64,000 bases of DNA, taken from assembly GCF_003086295.3 (NCBI RefSeq), contig NC_092051.1, positions 67,085,772 through 67,149,771 on the forward strand, in the 5' to 3' direction. This document shows positions 22,150 through 33,425 of this stretch, one piece after another (position 1 is the stretch's first letter; each line of letters opens with the position of its first letter). Under the pieces are notes generated by a model. That model searched no databases and was not told the origin of the DNA. It saw only the letters and a list, made by a program, of their open reading frames with translations. Source of the DNA: Arachis hypogaea (Eukaryota; Streptophyta; Magnoliopsida; Fabales; Fabaceae). The position numbers and the translations under genes are program-made.

Positions 22150-23052
22150 ATTAGCAGCCACGTTAATATAATTAACGTGACTACTAATGTGGAATGGGAA
22201 TAAACTTGCAACGTTAATGAGAAAAGTGATTGCTAATAACGCCTTCGAAACCATCATGGCCCACGTTAATTGCCACGTTAACTACATCAACGTGGTAGTT
22301 AATGTGGAAAGAAAGGGAGCTCCAGCGTTAGTGGTAAAAGTGAAAACCACTAACGCTCCAAATTGGCAATTAGCCACATTAAGAGTCACATTAACTCAAT
22401 TAACGTGAACTCTAACGTGGAAAGGAAGACAAAGCCAACGTTAGTGACACTCACCTTTGTCACTAACGTTGGACTAAACCCAATTGGCCACATTAAGAGT
22501 CACGTTAACTACATTAACGTGAACTCTAACATGGGAGGAGCAAGGAATCGCCAACGTTACTGACACTCACCTTTGTCACTAACGTTGGACCAAGCCACTA
22601 TGAGCCACGTTAGTTGCCACGTTAATTGCATTAACGTGGAAGCTAACGTGGAGGAAAGAAATGATGAGCCAAAATTAGTGACACTCACCTTTGTCACTAA
22701 AGTTGGAGATGGAAATCACCACCACGTTAGTGGCCACGTTAAGACAACTAACGTGGGGCACTAACGTGAGAAGGGGTGTTTGGAGCGTTAGTGACAAAGG
22801 TAAGTGTCACTAACGCTCTCGACGATAAGGCATGCCCACGTTAAGAGCCACGTTAGTTATACTAACGTGGACTCTAACGTGAGAAAAGGAGGGCTAAGAG
22901 CAACGTTATTGGCAAAGGTAAACGCCAATAACGCTTGCGATGGACCAAGAGGCAACGTTAGTGGTCACGTTAGTGCCACTAATGTTGAAGTTAACGTGTA
23001 CCATCTTGGGCTAGGAACGTTAGTGAAAAAGGTGATTGTCACTAACGTTCTC
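22150..23052 (+). repeat. U3 array of alternating hairpins, ~115-base period, eight double units
   Basis: Type A hairpins are nested CCACGTTA...TAACGTGG dyads (starts near 22156, 22261, 22375, 22488, 22602, 22719, 22834 and 22952). Type B hairpins alternate with them; the best at 22435-22472 has a perfect 15-bp stem CCAACGTTAGTGACA/TGTCACTAACGTTGG and an 8-base loop. Stem bases change in pairs between units: GTTATTGGC/GCCAATAAC at 22905-22932 against GTTAGTGAC/GTCACTAAC elsewhere, and GCGTTAGTGGT/ACCACTAACGC in another. The second LTR keeps the array. Open frames across it merely translate the repeat. Confidence 0.85.
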
Positions 23053-23230
23053 GAACCCAGATTTTCACTTAACGTTAACGCCACTAACGTCCTAGCTAAA
23101 GTCCATATCCTACTTCACACTTTCTCTGCAAGTAAAGCTGAGCCCACTGAAGATTCCAAACTGCTTCAACTCAAGATCCAAAGGCCCATATCCAAGACTT
23201 GAAGAGCCAACTAGAAGATCAGAAGAGTAG

Positions 23231-23239
23231 TATATATAG
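23231..23239 (+). promoter_or_regulatory. E5 5' LTR TATA box
   Basis: TATATATAG about 180 bases after the hairpin array; the 3' LTR copy is at 43056-43064. Confidence 0.65.
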
Positions 23240-24204
23240 GAGTAGTTTTGGATTGAGAGAACCACTCTCTGTATAATTTTACTTTTTCTGCAACTTCTAG
23301 TTTTACTTTCAGAATGTATTTTCCATCTTTGCTTTCCATTCCCAGAGCTATGAACAACTAAACCCCTTCCATTGGGTTAGGGAGCTCTGTTGTAGTTTGA
23401 TGGATCAATAATAGTTTTCATTATTCTTCTTCTTTCTTTTCTCTTGATTTTACTAGAAAGCTTTCAATCTTCATCTAATTGGGTAGTTGTCCTGGAAAAG
23501 AAGCTATTCATACTTGGATCTCTTCGGAATCTTGGAAGAGGAATGAAGAGATCATGCTAGAAATGCTTTCTCTTGTTGGACCAAATTGGGGTTTGGATGG
23601 ATATAGTGACATATAATCCTACCAACATTTTGATTTGGGAATACATGTGGTATAATCAGTGACCACACTTCATCTCTTCTCATGAGCAATTAGACCATGT
23701 AATTGGCTATTGATCAAGATTTGAGAGATTGAATTACCAAGGAATTGGAATTCAAACACTTAAGATTGCCAAGGAGATCAATGAATACATTGATTGAGGA
23801 AGAGATGAAAATGAATTTGATCCGGAGAATGCAACATCTCCTGAGCCCAATGAATTCCCCATTTCTGATCTTACCCATTCTCTTTATTTTCTGCCATTTA
23901 CTTTTATGCTAAATTCCCCATTTCCCATTTAAGATTCTGCAATTTATTTTTTGTCATTTATATTCAGTTCCTTATTTCCAGCATTTACAATTTCTGCTAT
24001 TTACTTTCCCGCCATTTTATTTTCTGCAACTCTCAAATCAACTTCTGCTTAGCTCAACTAGAACATTCCTCCGATTAAAGTTGCTTGACCAATCAATCCC
24101 TGTAGGATTCAACCTCACTCTATTGTGAGTTTTTACTTGACGACAGTTCGGTATACTTGTCGGGGGAAATTTGTTGAGAGACAAGTTCCCGTGCATCATG
24201 TTTA

Positions 24205-24222
24205 TGGCGCCGTTGCCAGGGA
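24205..24222 (+). other. E5 primer-binding site (tRNA-Asp type)
   Basis: TGGCGCCGTTGCCAGGGA, six bases after the 5' LTR, identical to the E1 site. Confidence 0.9.
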
Positions 24223-24493
24223 TTGATTTTGTATCAACAATGATTAAATTGGTTTATTACCTAGATTGAGCATTTTTCTTTTGTTTGATTTAATTTCATT
24301 TTAGTGATTTACTTTCAGTTGTAGTTATTTTCTTTTCTTTACCCATTACCCGTTTGTAGTGTTCTCTTATTTGTTACAATTCAGTTCACTAACCCACTAA
24401 CTGTTTGATATATTGCATCACTCATACTAACAGCATTTATGACAAGAATACTTCCTGTATTTATCTCTTTCTTGCTTGTGCCTTGTTGGTTTT
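24223..24493 (+). other. E5 leader
   Basis: AT-rich untranslated leader between primer site and gag; nothing else seen. Confidence 0.6.
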
Positions 24494-27092
24494 ATGACAG
24501 GTAGAAGAAGCAGGGCTTCAACTTCCTTTCATTTTGAACCTGAGAGAACCTTCCTTAGACTAAGGAGGAAAGCAAGAGGAAAGAGAGTCGTTAGTGCTGA
24601 GGAAGAGGAGGAGTATTTTGAACCAAACATGGATGAGAATATGGAGAACCATCATGAAGAAGAGGCTCACAACCATGGCAGAGAAGGTCCAGTGCATCAT
24701 GCTAGACAAGAAAGAAGAGTTCTAGGCTCTTACATCAATCCAAACCCAGGAAACTGTGGAAGCAGCATCCAAAAGCCAACCATACATGCCAATAACTTTG
24801 AACTAAAGCCACAGCTCATCACCCTTGTTCAGAACAAGTGTTCATTCTGAGGAAGTGTCCAAGAAGACCCCAATCAACATCTAACCACCTTCCTGAGGAT
24901 ATGCGACACTGTGAAGTCTAATGGTGTTCACCCTGACACCTATAGACTACTTCTATTTCCCTTCTCACTCAAGGACAAAGCATCTAAATGGCTGGAATCC
25001 TTCCCGAAGGAGAGTTTAACAACCTGGGAAGATGTGGTGAACAAATTCTTGGCGAGATTCTATCCTCCTCAAAGGATCAACAGGTTGAGAGTTGAGGTAC
25101 AAACCTTCAGGAAACAAGATGGTGAAACTTTCTATGAAGCATGAGAGAGGTTTAAGGACTTGACAAGAAGGTGCCCGCCAGATATGTTCAATGAATGGAT
25201 GCAGTTACACATTTTCTATGAAGGTCTTTCTTATGAATCAAAGAAGGCAGTAGACCACTCATCTGGGGGATCTCTGAACAAGAAGAAGACCATTGAAGAA
25301 GCCATAGATGTCATTGAGACTGTAGCTGAGAATGACTACTTCTATGCTTCTGAAAGAGGCAACACTAGAGGAGTGATGGAGCTGAACAACGTGGATGCAC
25401 TGCTGGCCCAAAACAAGATGATCACCAAGGAGCTGACTGACCTTACCAAGAAGATAGAAAGGAATCAAGTAGCAGCAATCACTACCTCATCAGCAGCTCA
25501 AGAAGGAGTGAATATAGAGGCAAAGGGTGATCAGGAACAAGCCAACTACCTTGGAAACTCACCGAGGCAAAACCATAATCCATACTCCAAAACTTACAAT
25601 CTTGGTTGGAAGAACCACCCAAACTTTGGGTGGTGAAATCAACAAGATCAAGGCCAAGATCAGAGACGCCACAACCCCAACAACAATACAGCTCACCAAC
25701 ATTCCACACAGAGATCATATCAGCACCCACCTAACAACACCTCTCAACATCCATATCAAAACCAAAATGGCCATTCTCATCCCTCCAACTCCAACTCACC
25801 ATCATCCGAAGATAGACTCTCAAGGATTGATACCCTACTTGAAGGCATATGTAAGGAACTCCAACAGAACAAGGTGTTCAAAGAGGAGGTTCGAGCCAAT
25901 ATCAAAAACCAGGGAGACACCATTAAGAGGCTAGAATTTCAAGTGGCATACCTCTCTGAGAAGATTCCCAAACCTACTGACAGCTTCCCAAGTGACACAG
26001 AGAAAAACCCGAGAGGTGAAGCAAAGAAAGTAAGATGGGAAGACTGCAAGATGGTCACTATAAGTGATAAGGGGACTGAGGAAGAGCTGAACAAACCCTT
26101 CGAACACTCTGGAGACACTTCAGCAGAGAAGCAGGAAGAGGGTCACCAAGAAACCAAAATTACACAAAAGGAGATGCTGAAACCCTATGCACCTTTTCCC
26201 CAAAGACTCAAGGGTGGTGTGGAAAAGAGAATATAATCAAAGTTCCTTGATATGTTTGCATCTCTCCATGTGAACATACCATTCATCAAGGCTCTCCAAC
26301 AAATGCCCTCGTACATTAAGTATATGAAAGAGCTTCTGACTAGGAAAAGCTCACTCAAAGGAGGGCAAACAATAGTGATGAATAAGGAGTGCAGTGCTCT
26401 CATTCAACTAGAATTGCCTACAAAAAGGAAGGACCCAGGGAGTTTTCACATCCCCTGTGCCATAGGAGAAACAATGTTTGATAAAGGACTCTGTGACCTG
26501 GGAGCAAGCATCAACTTAATGCCTTTATCCCTTATGAAGAAGCTGTAGATCAATGAGCTAATGCCCACAGACGTAGTCATCAGGCTGGCTAACAAAACTC
26601 AAAAACAAGTAGTAGGAGTGGTTGAAAATATGTTGGTAAAGGTTGGGAACTACTTCCTTCCCACAAACTTTTTCATATTGGAAATGGAAGAGAGTCACCT
26701 TCACCCAATCATATTGGGAAGACCATTCCTAGCTACAGCCAGAGCGCTCATAGATGTGGAGCGAAGAGAGCTAATACTGAGGATACATGACGAACAACTC
26801 GCATTCAATGTCTTCAAACCCTCACAAGAAGCAGATTAGGAAAGCTAGGAACCAAGGGAAGAGCACAACAAAGCACTGGTAGAAGAAACAAGCATTGAAG
26901 TACAAGCTGTACACCTGGGAATTCCTTTGGTTGTTGAGCAAAACAGTCAGGAGGTGTCACAGCTAAAAGAAAACCAAGAGGAGCCTAAACCACCAGAGTC
27001 ATATGAGACCAGCAACAAAATTTTCTTGGAAAAAGAGGTCACAAAGAGCAGGGCAACAGTAAAAGAAACAAAGAAGAAGGCACCAAGGATGT
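24494..27092 (+). pseudogene. E5 gag-protease, first segment (ends at E6)
   Basis: Start is the Met of MTGRRSRAS, aligned with E1. One reading frame runs through with no frameshift but six in-frame stops (near 24848, 25142, 25634, 26234, 26546 and 26837). Most fit single C-to-T or G-to-A changes, such as TGG to TGA in a Trp-Glu-Arg context and CAA to TAA. Gag signatures: ANNFELKPQLITLVQN, FSLKDKASKWLESFP, FLARFYPPQR. The middle is Gln/Asn/His-rich without a CCHC knuckle. Protease signatures: DLGASINLMP and ILGRPFLATARALIDV. A Glu/Lys-rich linker leads to the E6 site. Removing E6 and one TSD (10,899 bases) keeps the frame into 37992. Confidence 0.87.
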
Positions 27093-27473
27093 TGATGAGC
27101 GGATAATTTATACGCTTTTTGGCATTGTTTTTAGTATGTTTTTAGTAGGATCTAGTTACTTTTAGGGATGTTTTTATTAGTTTTTATGTTAAATTCACAT
27201 TTTTGGACTTTACTATGAGTTTGTGTGTTTTTCTGTGATTTCAGGTATTTTCTAGCTAAAATTGAGGGACTTGAGCAAAAATCAGAATCAGAAGTTGAAG
27301 AAGGACTACTGATGCTGTTGGATTCTGACCTCCCTACACTCAAAGTGGATTTTCTAGAGCTACAGAACTCAAAATGGCGCGCTTCTAATTGCGTTGGAAA
27401 GTAGACATCAAGGGCTTTCTACCAATATATAATAGTCCATATTTGGCCGAGTTTAGATGATGCAAAAGGGCGT

Positions 27474-27570
27474 TGAACGCCAGTTCTACGCTGCAGTCTA
27501 GAGTTAAACGCCAGAAACACGTCACGAACCAGATTTGAACGCCAGAAACACGTTACAACTTGGCGTTCAA
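27474..27570 (+). repeat. E6 U3 dyad cluster
   Basis: GGGCGTTGAACGCCAG, GAGTTAAACGCCAGAAACACG, TTTGAACGCCAGAAACACG and TTGGCGTTCAACTCC. This is a short version of the internal array at 33183-33425. Confidence 0.75.
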
Positions 27571-27667
27571 CTCCAAAAGAAGCCTCTGCACGTGTAAACT
27601 TCAAGCTCAGCCCAAGCACACACCAAGTGGGCCCCGGAAGTGGATTTATGCATAGTAACTAGTTTAG

Positions 27668-27676
27668 TATAAATAG
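27668..27676 (+). promoter_or_regulatory. E6 5' LTR TATA box
   Basis: TATAAATAG about 100 bases after the dyad cluster; the 3' LTR copy is at 36878-36886. Confidence 0.7.
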
Positions 27677-28708
27677 GACTTTTTACTATTGTATTTACAT
27701 CTTATAATTTTTAGTTCAATTTTGGATCATATTGATCACGTCTGGGGGCTGGCCATTCGGCCATGCCTGGACCTTCATCACTTATGTATTTTCAACGGTA
27801 GAGTTTTTGCACTCCATAGATTAAGGTGTGGAGCTCTGCTGTTCCTCATGATTTAATGCAAAGTACTACTGTTTTCTTTTCAATTCAACTTATTCCGCTT
27901 CTAAGATATCCATTCGCACCCAAGAACATGATGAATATGATGATTATGTGACGCTCATCATCATTCTCACTTATGAACGTGTGCCTGACAAACACTTCCG
28001 TTCTACATGCAAACAAGCTAGAATGAATATCTCTTGGATATCTAATACAGAGGACCGAGTCCGAGTTATTAGTGTCTTCGTGGTATAAGTTAGAACCCAT
28101 GGATGGCCATTCCTGAGATCTGGAAAGTCTAAACCTTGTCTGTGGTATTTCGAGTAGGATCTGGGAAGGGATGGCTGTGACGAGCTTCAAACTCGCGAGT
28201 GCTGGGCGTAGTGACAGACGCAAAAGGAGGGTGAACGCTATTCCAGTATGATCGAGAACCTCCAGATGATTAGCCATGCCGTGACAGAGCATTTAGACCT
28301 TTTTCAAAGAGAGGATGGGATGTAGCCATTGACAACGGTGATACCTTACAGAAAGCTTGCCAAGGAAAGGAGTAAGACTGATTGGATGAAGATAGCAGGA
28401 AAGCAGAGATTCAGAGGAACGAAAACATCTCTATACGCTTATCTGAAATTCTCACCAATGAATTACCTAAGTATTTCTATCTTTATTTTCTGTTTATTTA
28501 TTATTATTATTCGAAAACTCCATAACCATTTGATATCTGCCTAACTGAGATTTACAAGATGACCATAGCTTGCTTCATACCAACAATCTCCGTGGGATCG
28601 ACCCTTACTCACGTAAGGTTTTATTACTTGGACGACCCAGTGCACTTGCTGGTTAGTTGTGCGAAGTTGTGAAGTTATATTTGGACCATGGTATTGTGCA
28701 CCAGTTAT

Positions 28709-28726
28709 TGGCGCCATTGCCAGGGA
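28709..28726 (+). other. Primer-site-like sequence inside the E6 LTR
   Basis: TGGCGCCATTGCCAGGGA, preceded by GTGCACCAGTTAT, which looks like an older LTR end plus spacer. The same sequence is at 37919-37936 in the 3' LTR, so it is an inherited family feature. Confidence 0.75.
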
Positions 28727-28782
28727 GAGAACGAACAACAAATTTTACAACCTCAGAGTAACAATTTCGCACACCAAGTTTT

Positions 28783-28800
28783 TGGTGCCGTTGCCGGGTA
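28783..28800 (+). other. E6 primer-binding site in use
   Basis: TGGTGCCGTTGCCGGGTA, six bases after the LTR end, Asp-type with small changes. Confidence 0.8.
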
Positions 28801-30638
28801 TTGTTTTGAGTTTGGACAACTAACGGTTCATCTTGTTGCTCAGATTAGGTAATTTTCTTTTTGTTTTATTTTTGAAAATTTTTCAAAAAAAATCTTTCAA
28901 AAAAAATTTTATTTATGTTCTTCAGAATTTTTAAGAATGAATTCTAGTGTTTCATGAAGCATGTTGAAGCCTGGATGGCTGTAAAGCTATGTCTAAATTC
29001 TTTTGGACTGAGGCTTCCAAACCATCTTCATAGAGGCAAGTTAATTTGATAATTAATGAGCAGTATATCTGAGTTACATGCTAAAGCTTGGCTGGCTAGT
29101 GAGCCATGTCTAATTCCTGGACTGAAGCTTTAGACTAAGAATGTAAGATTCTTGGAATTCATATTAAAAATTTTGGAATCCTTATTTTTCTTTTTCAAAT
29201 TAATTTTCGAAAAATACCAAAAAAATTAGAAAATCATAAAAATCAAAAAAATATTTCATGTTTCTTGTTTGAGTCTTGAGTCAATTTTAAGTTTGGTGTC
29301 AATTGCATGTTTTAAAGTTTGTATAAAATTTTCGAAAAGTTCATGCATTCATAGTGTTCTTCATGATCTTCAAGTTGTTCTTGGTAAGTCTTCTTGTTTG
29401 ATCTTGATGTTTTCTTGTTTTGTGTCTTTTCTTGTTTTTCATGTGCATTTTTGCATTCGTAGTGTCTGAACATGAAAGATTTCTAAGTTTGGTGTTTTGC
29501 ATATTTTCTTTGCATATAAAATTTTCAAAAATAAGTTCTTGATGTTCATCATGATCTTCAAAGTGTTCTTGGTGTTCATCTTGACATTCATAGCATTCTT
29601 GCATGTATTCATTGTTTTGATCCAAAATTTTCATGCATTGCATCATTTTCATGTTTTTCTCTTTCATCATTAAAAATTCAAAAATCAAAAAAATATCTTT
29701 CCCTTTTTCACTCATAAATTTCGAAAATTTGAGTTGACTTTTTCAAAACTTTTTAAAACTTAGTTGTTTCTTATGAGTCAAATCAAATTTTCAATTTAAA
29801 AATCTTATCTTTTTCAAATCTTTTTTTTAAAAAAATCATATCTTTTCCATTTTTTTATTATTTCTTTTCAAAAATTTCAAAAATCTTTTTCAAAATATTT
29901 TCAATATCTTTTTCTTAATTTTATCATATTTTCGAAAATATCGTCAACAATTAATGTTTTGATTCAAAAATTTCAAGTTTGTTACTTGCTTGTTAAGAAA
30001 GATTCAAACTTTAAGTTCTAGAATCATATCTTGTGATTTCTAGTGAACCAAGTCATTAATTGTGATTTTAAAAATCAAATCTTTTTCAAAACTAATTCTA
30101 ATAATATCTTTCTATCATATCTTTTTTTTTAAATCTTATCTTTTTCAAAAATTTGATTTTCAAATATCTTTTCTAACTTCTTATCTTCTTATCTTTTCAA
30201 AATTGATTTTCAAATCTTTTTCAACTAACTAATTGACTTTTTGTTTGTTTCTTATCTTTTTCAAAACTACCTAACTAACTCTCTCTCTCTAATATTTCGA
30301 AAATCTCTTCCCACTTTTTCAAAAATTCTTTTTAATTAACTAATTGTTTCAATTTCTAATTTAAATTTGCTTTCATTCCTAATTTTCGAAAATCACTAAC
30401 GCCTTTTCAAAATTTTATTTTTGAAAATCCTCTTTCTCTCTCATCTCCTTCTATTTTATTCATCTACTAACACATCATCTCACCCAAATTCGAACCCCCT
30501 CTTCCATCTGTGTTCGAATTTTCTCTTCTTCTCTTCTTTACATTGCATTCTTTTCTTCTTCTACTCACACAGGAGAACCTCTATACCTGGGTAAAAAGGA
30601 TCCCTATTATTATTATTTTTCTGTTCCCTCTTTTTCAT
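28801..30638 (+). other. E6 long AT-rich leader
   Basis: 1.84 kb with no credible gene. It contains two imperfect copies of an ~60-base block (AAGCCTGGATGGCTG near 28978 and AAGCTTGGCTGGCTA near 29086), two copies of a TCATGATCTTCAA block (29360 and 29545), two AAGTTTGGTGT motifs (29289 and 29484) and many TTTTTCAAAA/TTTTCGAAAA words. Confidence 0.7.
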
Positions 30639-32970
30639 ATGAGCAGGAGCAAGGACAAGAACATTCTTATTGAAGCAGACCCTGAACCTGAAAGGACTCT
30701 GAAGAGGAAACTAAGAGAAGCTAAAATACAACAATCCAGAGATAACCTTATAGAAATTTTCGAACACGAAGAGGAGATGGCAGCCAAAAATAATAATAAT
30801 GCAAGGAGGATGCTTGGTGACTTTACTGCACCTAATTCCAATTTACATGGAAGAAGCATCTCCATCCCTACCATTGGAGCAAACAATTTTGAGCTGAAAC
30901 CTCAATTAGTTTCTCTGATGCAACAAAACTGCAAGTTTCATGGACTTCAATCTGAAGATCCTTTTCAGTTCTTAACTGAATTCTTGTAGATCTATGATAC
31001 TGTTAAGACTAATGGAGTAGATCCTGAAGTCTACAGGCTCATGCTTTTCCCATTTGCTGTAAGAGACAGAGCTAGAATATGGTTGGATTCTCAACCTAAA
31101 GATAGCCTGAACTCTTGGAATAAGCTGGTCAAGGCTTTCTTAGCCAAGTTCTTTCCTCCTCAAAAGCTTAGTAAGCTTAGAGTGGATGTTCAAACCTTCA
31201 GACAGAAAGAAGGTGAATCCCTCTATGAAGCTTGGGAGAGATACAAGCAACTGACCAAAAAGTGTCCTTCTGACATGCTTTCAGAATGGACCATCTTGGA
31301 TATATTCTATGATGGTCTGTCTGAATTAGCTAAGATGTCATTGGATACTTCTACAGATGGATCCATTCCTTAAAGAAAACGCCTGCAGAAGCTCAAGAAC
31401 TCATTGACATGGTTGCTAATAACCAGTTCATGTACACTTCTGAGAGGAACCCTGTGAGTAATGGGACGCCTCAGAAGAAGGGAGTTCTTGAAATTGATAC
31501 TCTGAATGCCATATTGGCTCAGAATAAAATATTGACTCAGCAAGTCAATATGATTTCTCAAAGTCTGAATGGAATGCAAGCTGCATCCAACAGTACTCAA
31601 GAGGCATCTTCTGAAGAAGAAGCTTATGATTCTGAGAATCCTGCAATTGCAGTGGTGAATTACATGGGTGAACCCTATGGAAACACCTATAATCCCTCAT
31701 GGAGAAATCACCCAAATCTCTCATGGAAGGATTAACAAAAGCCTCAACAAGGCTTTAATAATGGTGGAAGAAACAGGTTTAGTAATAGCAAGCCTTTTCC
31801 ATCATCCACTCAGCAACAGACAGAGAACTCTGAACAAAATACCTCTAATTTAGCAAATTTAGTCTCTGATCTATCTAAGGCCACTGTGTGTTTCATGAAT
31901 GAAACAAGGTCCTCCATTAGAAATTTAGAAGCACAAGTGGGCCAGCTGAGTAAAAGAATCACTAAAACCCCCCTAGTACTCTCCCAAGCAATACAGAAGA
32001 GAATCCAAAAGGAGAGTGCAAGGCCATTGAATTAATTACCATGGCCGAACCTGTAAGGGAGGTTGAGGACATGAATCCCAGTGAGGAAGACCTCCTGGGA
32101 CGTCCAGCGATCAATAAGGAGTTTCCCTCTAAGGAACCAAAGGAATCTGAGACTCATCTAGAGACCATAGAGATTCCATTGAACCTCCTTGTGCCATTCA
32201 TGAGCTCTGATGAGTATTCTTCTTCTGAAGAGAATGAGGATGTTACTGAAGAGCAAGTTGCCAAGTACCTTGGTGCAATTATGAAGCTGAATGCCAAATT
32301 ATTTGGTAATGAGACTTGGGAAGATGAACCTCCCTTGCTCATCAATGAACTGAGTGATCTGGATCAACTGACATTGCCTCAGAAGAAACAAGATCCTGGA
32401 AAGTTCTTAATACCTTGTACCATAGGCACCATGACCTTTGAGAAGGATCTGTGTGACCTTGGGTCAGGAATAAACCTCATGCCACTCTCTGTAATGGAGA
32501 AACTAAGAACCCTTGAGGTACAAGAAAGCAATTTCTCATTAGAAATGGCAGATAAATCCATGAAAATAGCTTATGGACAAGTAGAGGACATGTTATTAAA
32601 GGTTAAAGACCTTTACATCCCTGCTGATTTCATAATCCTGGATACTGGGAAGGATGAGGATGAATCCATCATTCTTGGAAGACCCTTCTTAGCCACAGCA
32701 AGAGCTGTGATTGATGTGGACAGAGGAGAATTGATCCTTCAATTAAATGAGGACAACCTTGTGTTTAAAACTCAAGGATCTCTCTCTGTACCCATGGAGA
32801 GGAAGCATAAAAAGCTTCTCTCACTGCAGAGTCAACCAAAGCCCCCACAGTCAAACTCTAAGTTTGGTGTTGGGAGGCCACAACCAAACTCTAAGTTTGG
32901 TGTTGAACTCCCATATCCAAACTCTAAGTTTGGTGTTGGGAAGTCTCAACAATGCTCTGAACATCTGTGA
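30639..32970 (+). pseudogene. E6 gag-protease polyprotein, broken
   Basis: Start is the Met of MSRSKDKN, chosen because upstream sequence in frame is hydrophobic low complexity. Gag signatures: ANNFELKPQLVSLMQQN, FAVRDRARIWLDSQP, FLAKFFPPQKLSKLRV. A stop lies after FLTEFL (30987) and the frame shifts near 31375 and 31972. The middle has an Asn/Gln-rich region and a short helix with NLEAQVGQLSKRI, and no zinc knuckle. Protease signatures: DLGSGINLMPLSVMEKL and ILGRPFLATARAVIDV. The C-terminus holds three repeats of NSKFGV, encoded by the AAGTTTGGTGT motif. The frame ends about 50 bases before the hairpin. No RT or integrase follows. Confidence 0.88.
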
Positions 32971-33018
32971 GGCTCCATGAGAGCCTACTGTCAAGCTATT
33001 GACATTAAAGAAGCGCTT

Positions 33019-33036
33019 GTTGGGAGGCAACCCAAT
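33019..33036 (+). other. Conserved post-pol RNA hairpin, E6 copy
   Basis: GTTGGG-AGGCAA-CCCAAT: five Watson-Crick pairs plus an outer G-U pair, preceded by AAGCGCTT. Confidence 0.78.
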
Positions 33037-33182
33037 TTTTATTTATCTAATTTAATTTATTTTTATTGTTATTTCATGTTTTATTAGGTTCATGATCATG
33101 TGAAGTCACAAAATAAATATAAAAATTGAAAACGGAATCAAAAACAGCAGAAAAAAAATCACACCCTGGAGGAGGATCTTAC

Positions 33183-33425
33183 TGGCGTTTAAACGCCAGT
33201 AAGGAGCATCTGGCTGGCGTTCAACGCCAGAACAGAGCATGGATCAGGCGTTGAACGCCAGAAACAAGCAGCATCCTGGCGTTCAGACACCAGAAATGCA
33301 CACTGAGGAAGAGCTGGCACTGAACGCCAGAAACAAGCATTTGGCTAGCGTTCAACGCCAGAAATATGCTGCATCTGGGCGCTGAACGCCCAGAACAAGC
33401 ATCAATTCGGCGTTTAAACGCCAGA
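33183..33425 (+). repeat. E6 internal dyad array (GGCGTTNAACGCC), about eight units
   Basis: Units such as CTGGCGTTCAACGCCAG are joined by AAACAAGCA-like linkers. In one unit the arms change together: GGGCGCTGAACGCCC against TGGCGTTCAACGCCA. Other units have TTTAAAC at the centre. The same dyad stands in the LTR U3. Confidence 0.82.

Larger units (their letters stand above)
21882..24198 (+). repeat. E5 5' LTR
   Basis: 2,317 bases from TGATGCCAGGGCATTTTGG to ...CCGTGCATCA. U3 contains the sixteen-hairpin array, then a TATA box at 23231. U5 has degenerate TTTCTGCCATTTA-like repeats (23880-24030) and the family motif CAATCCCTGTAGGATTCAACC. Confidence 0.93.
27093..28776 (+). repeat. E6 5' LTR (FIDEL-like)
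   Basis: 1,684 bases, TGATGAGCGG... to ...TTCGCACACCA. A GGCGTT/AACGCC dyad cluster (27474-27570) precedes the TATA box (27668). It lacks about 25 bases present in the other LTR near 36838. A full primer-site-like sequence lies inside its last 70 bases (28709-28726). Confidence 0.93.

Noticed and set aside
22150..23052. A CRISPR-like array
   Set aside because: Units are palindromic and diverged with no unique spacers, the DNA is plant, and the array lies inside an LTR.
22573..23202. Open frames rich in HVNxxNVxxNV
   Set aside because: They translate the ACGTTA hairpin array and share no features beyond its repeat.
24205..24222. A tRNA-Asp gene fragment
   Set aside because: Only 18 bases complementary to the tRNA 3' end, located right after an LTR: a primer-binding site.
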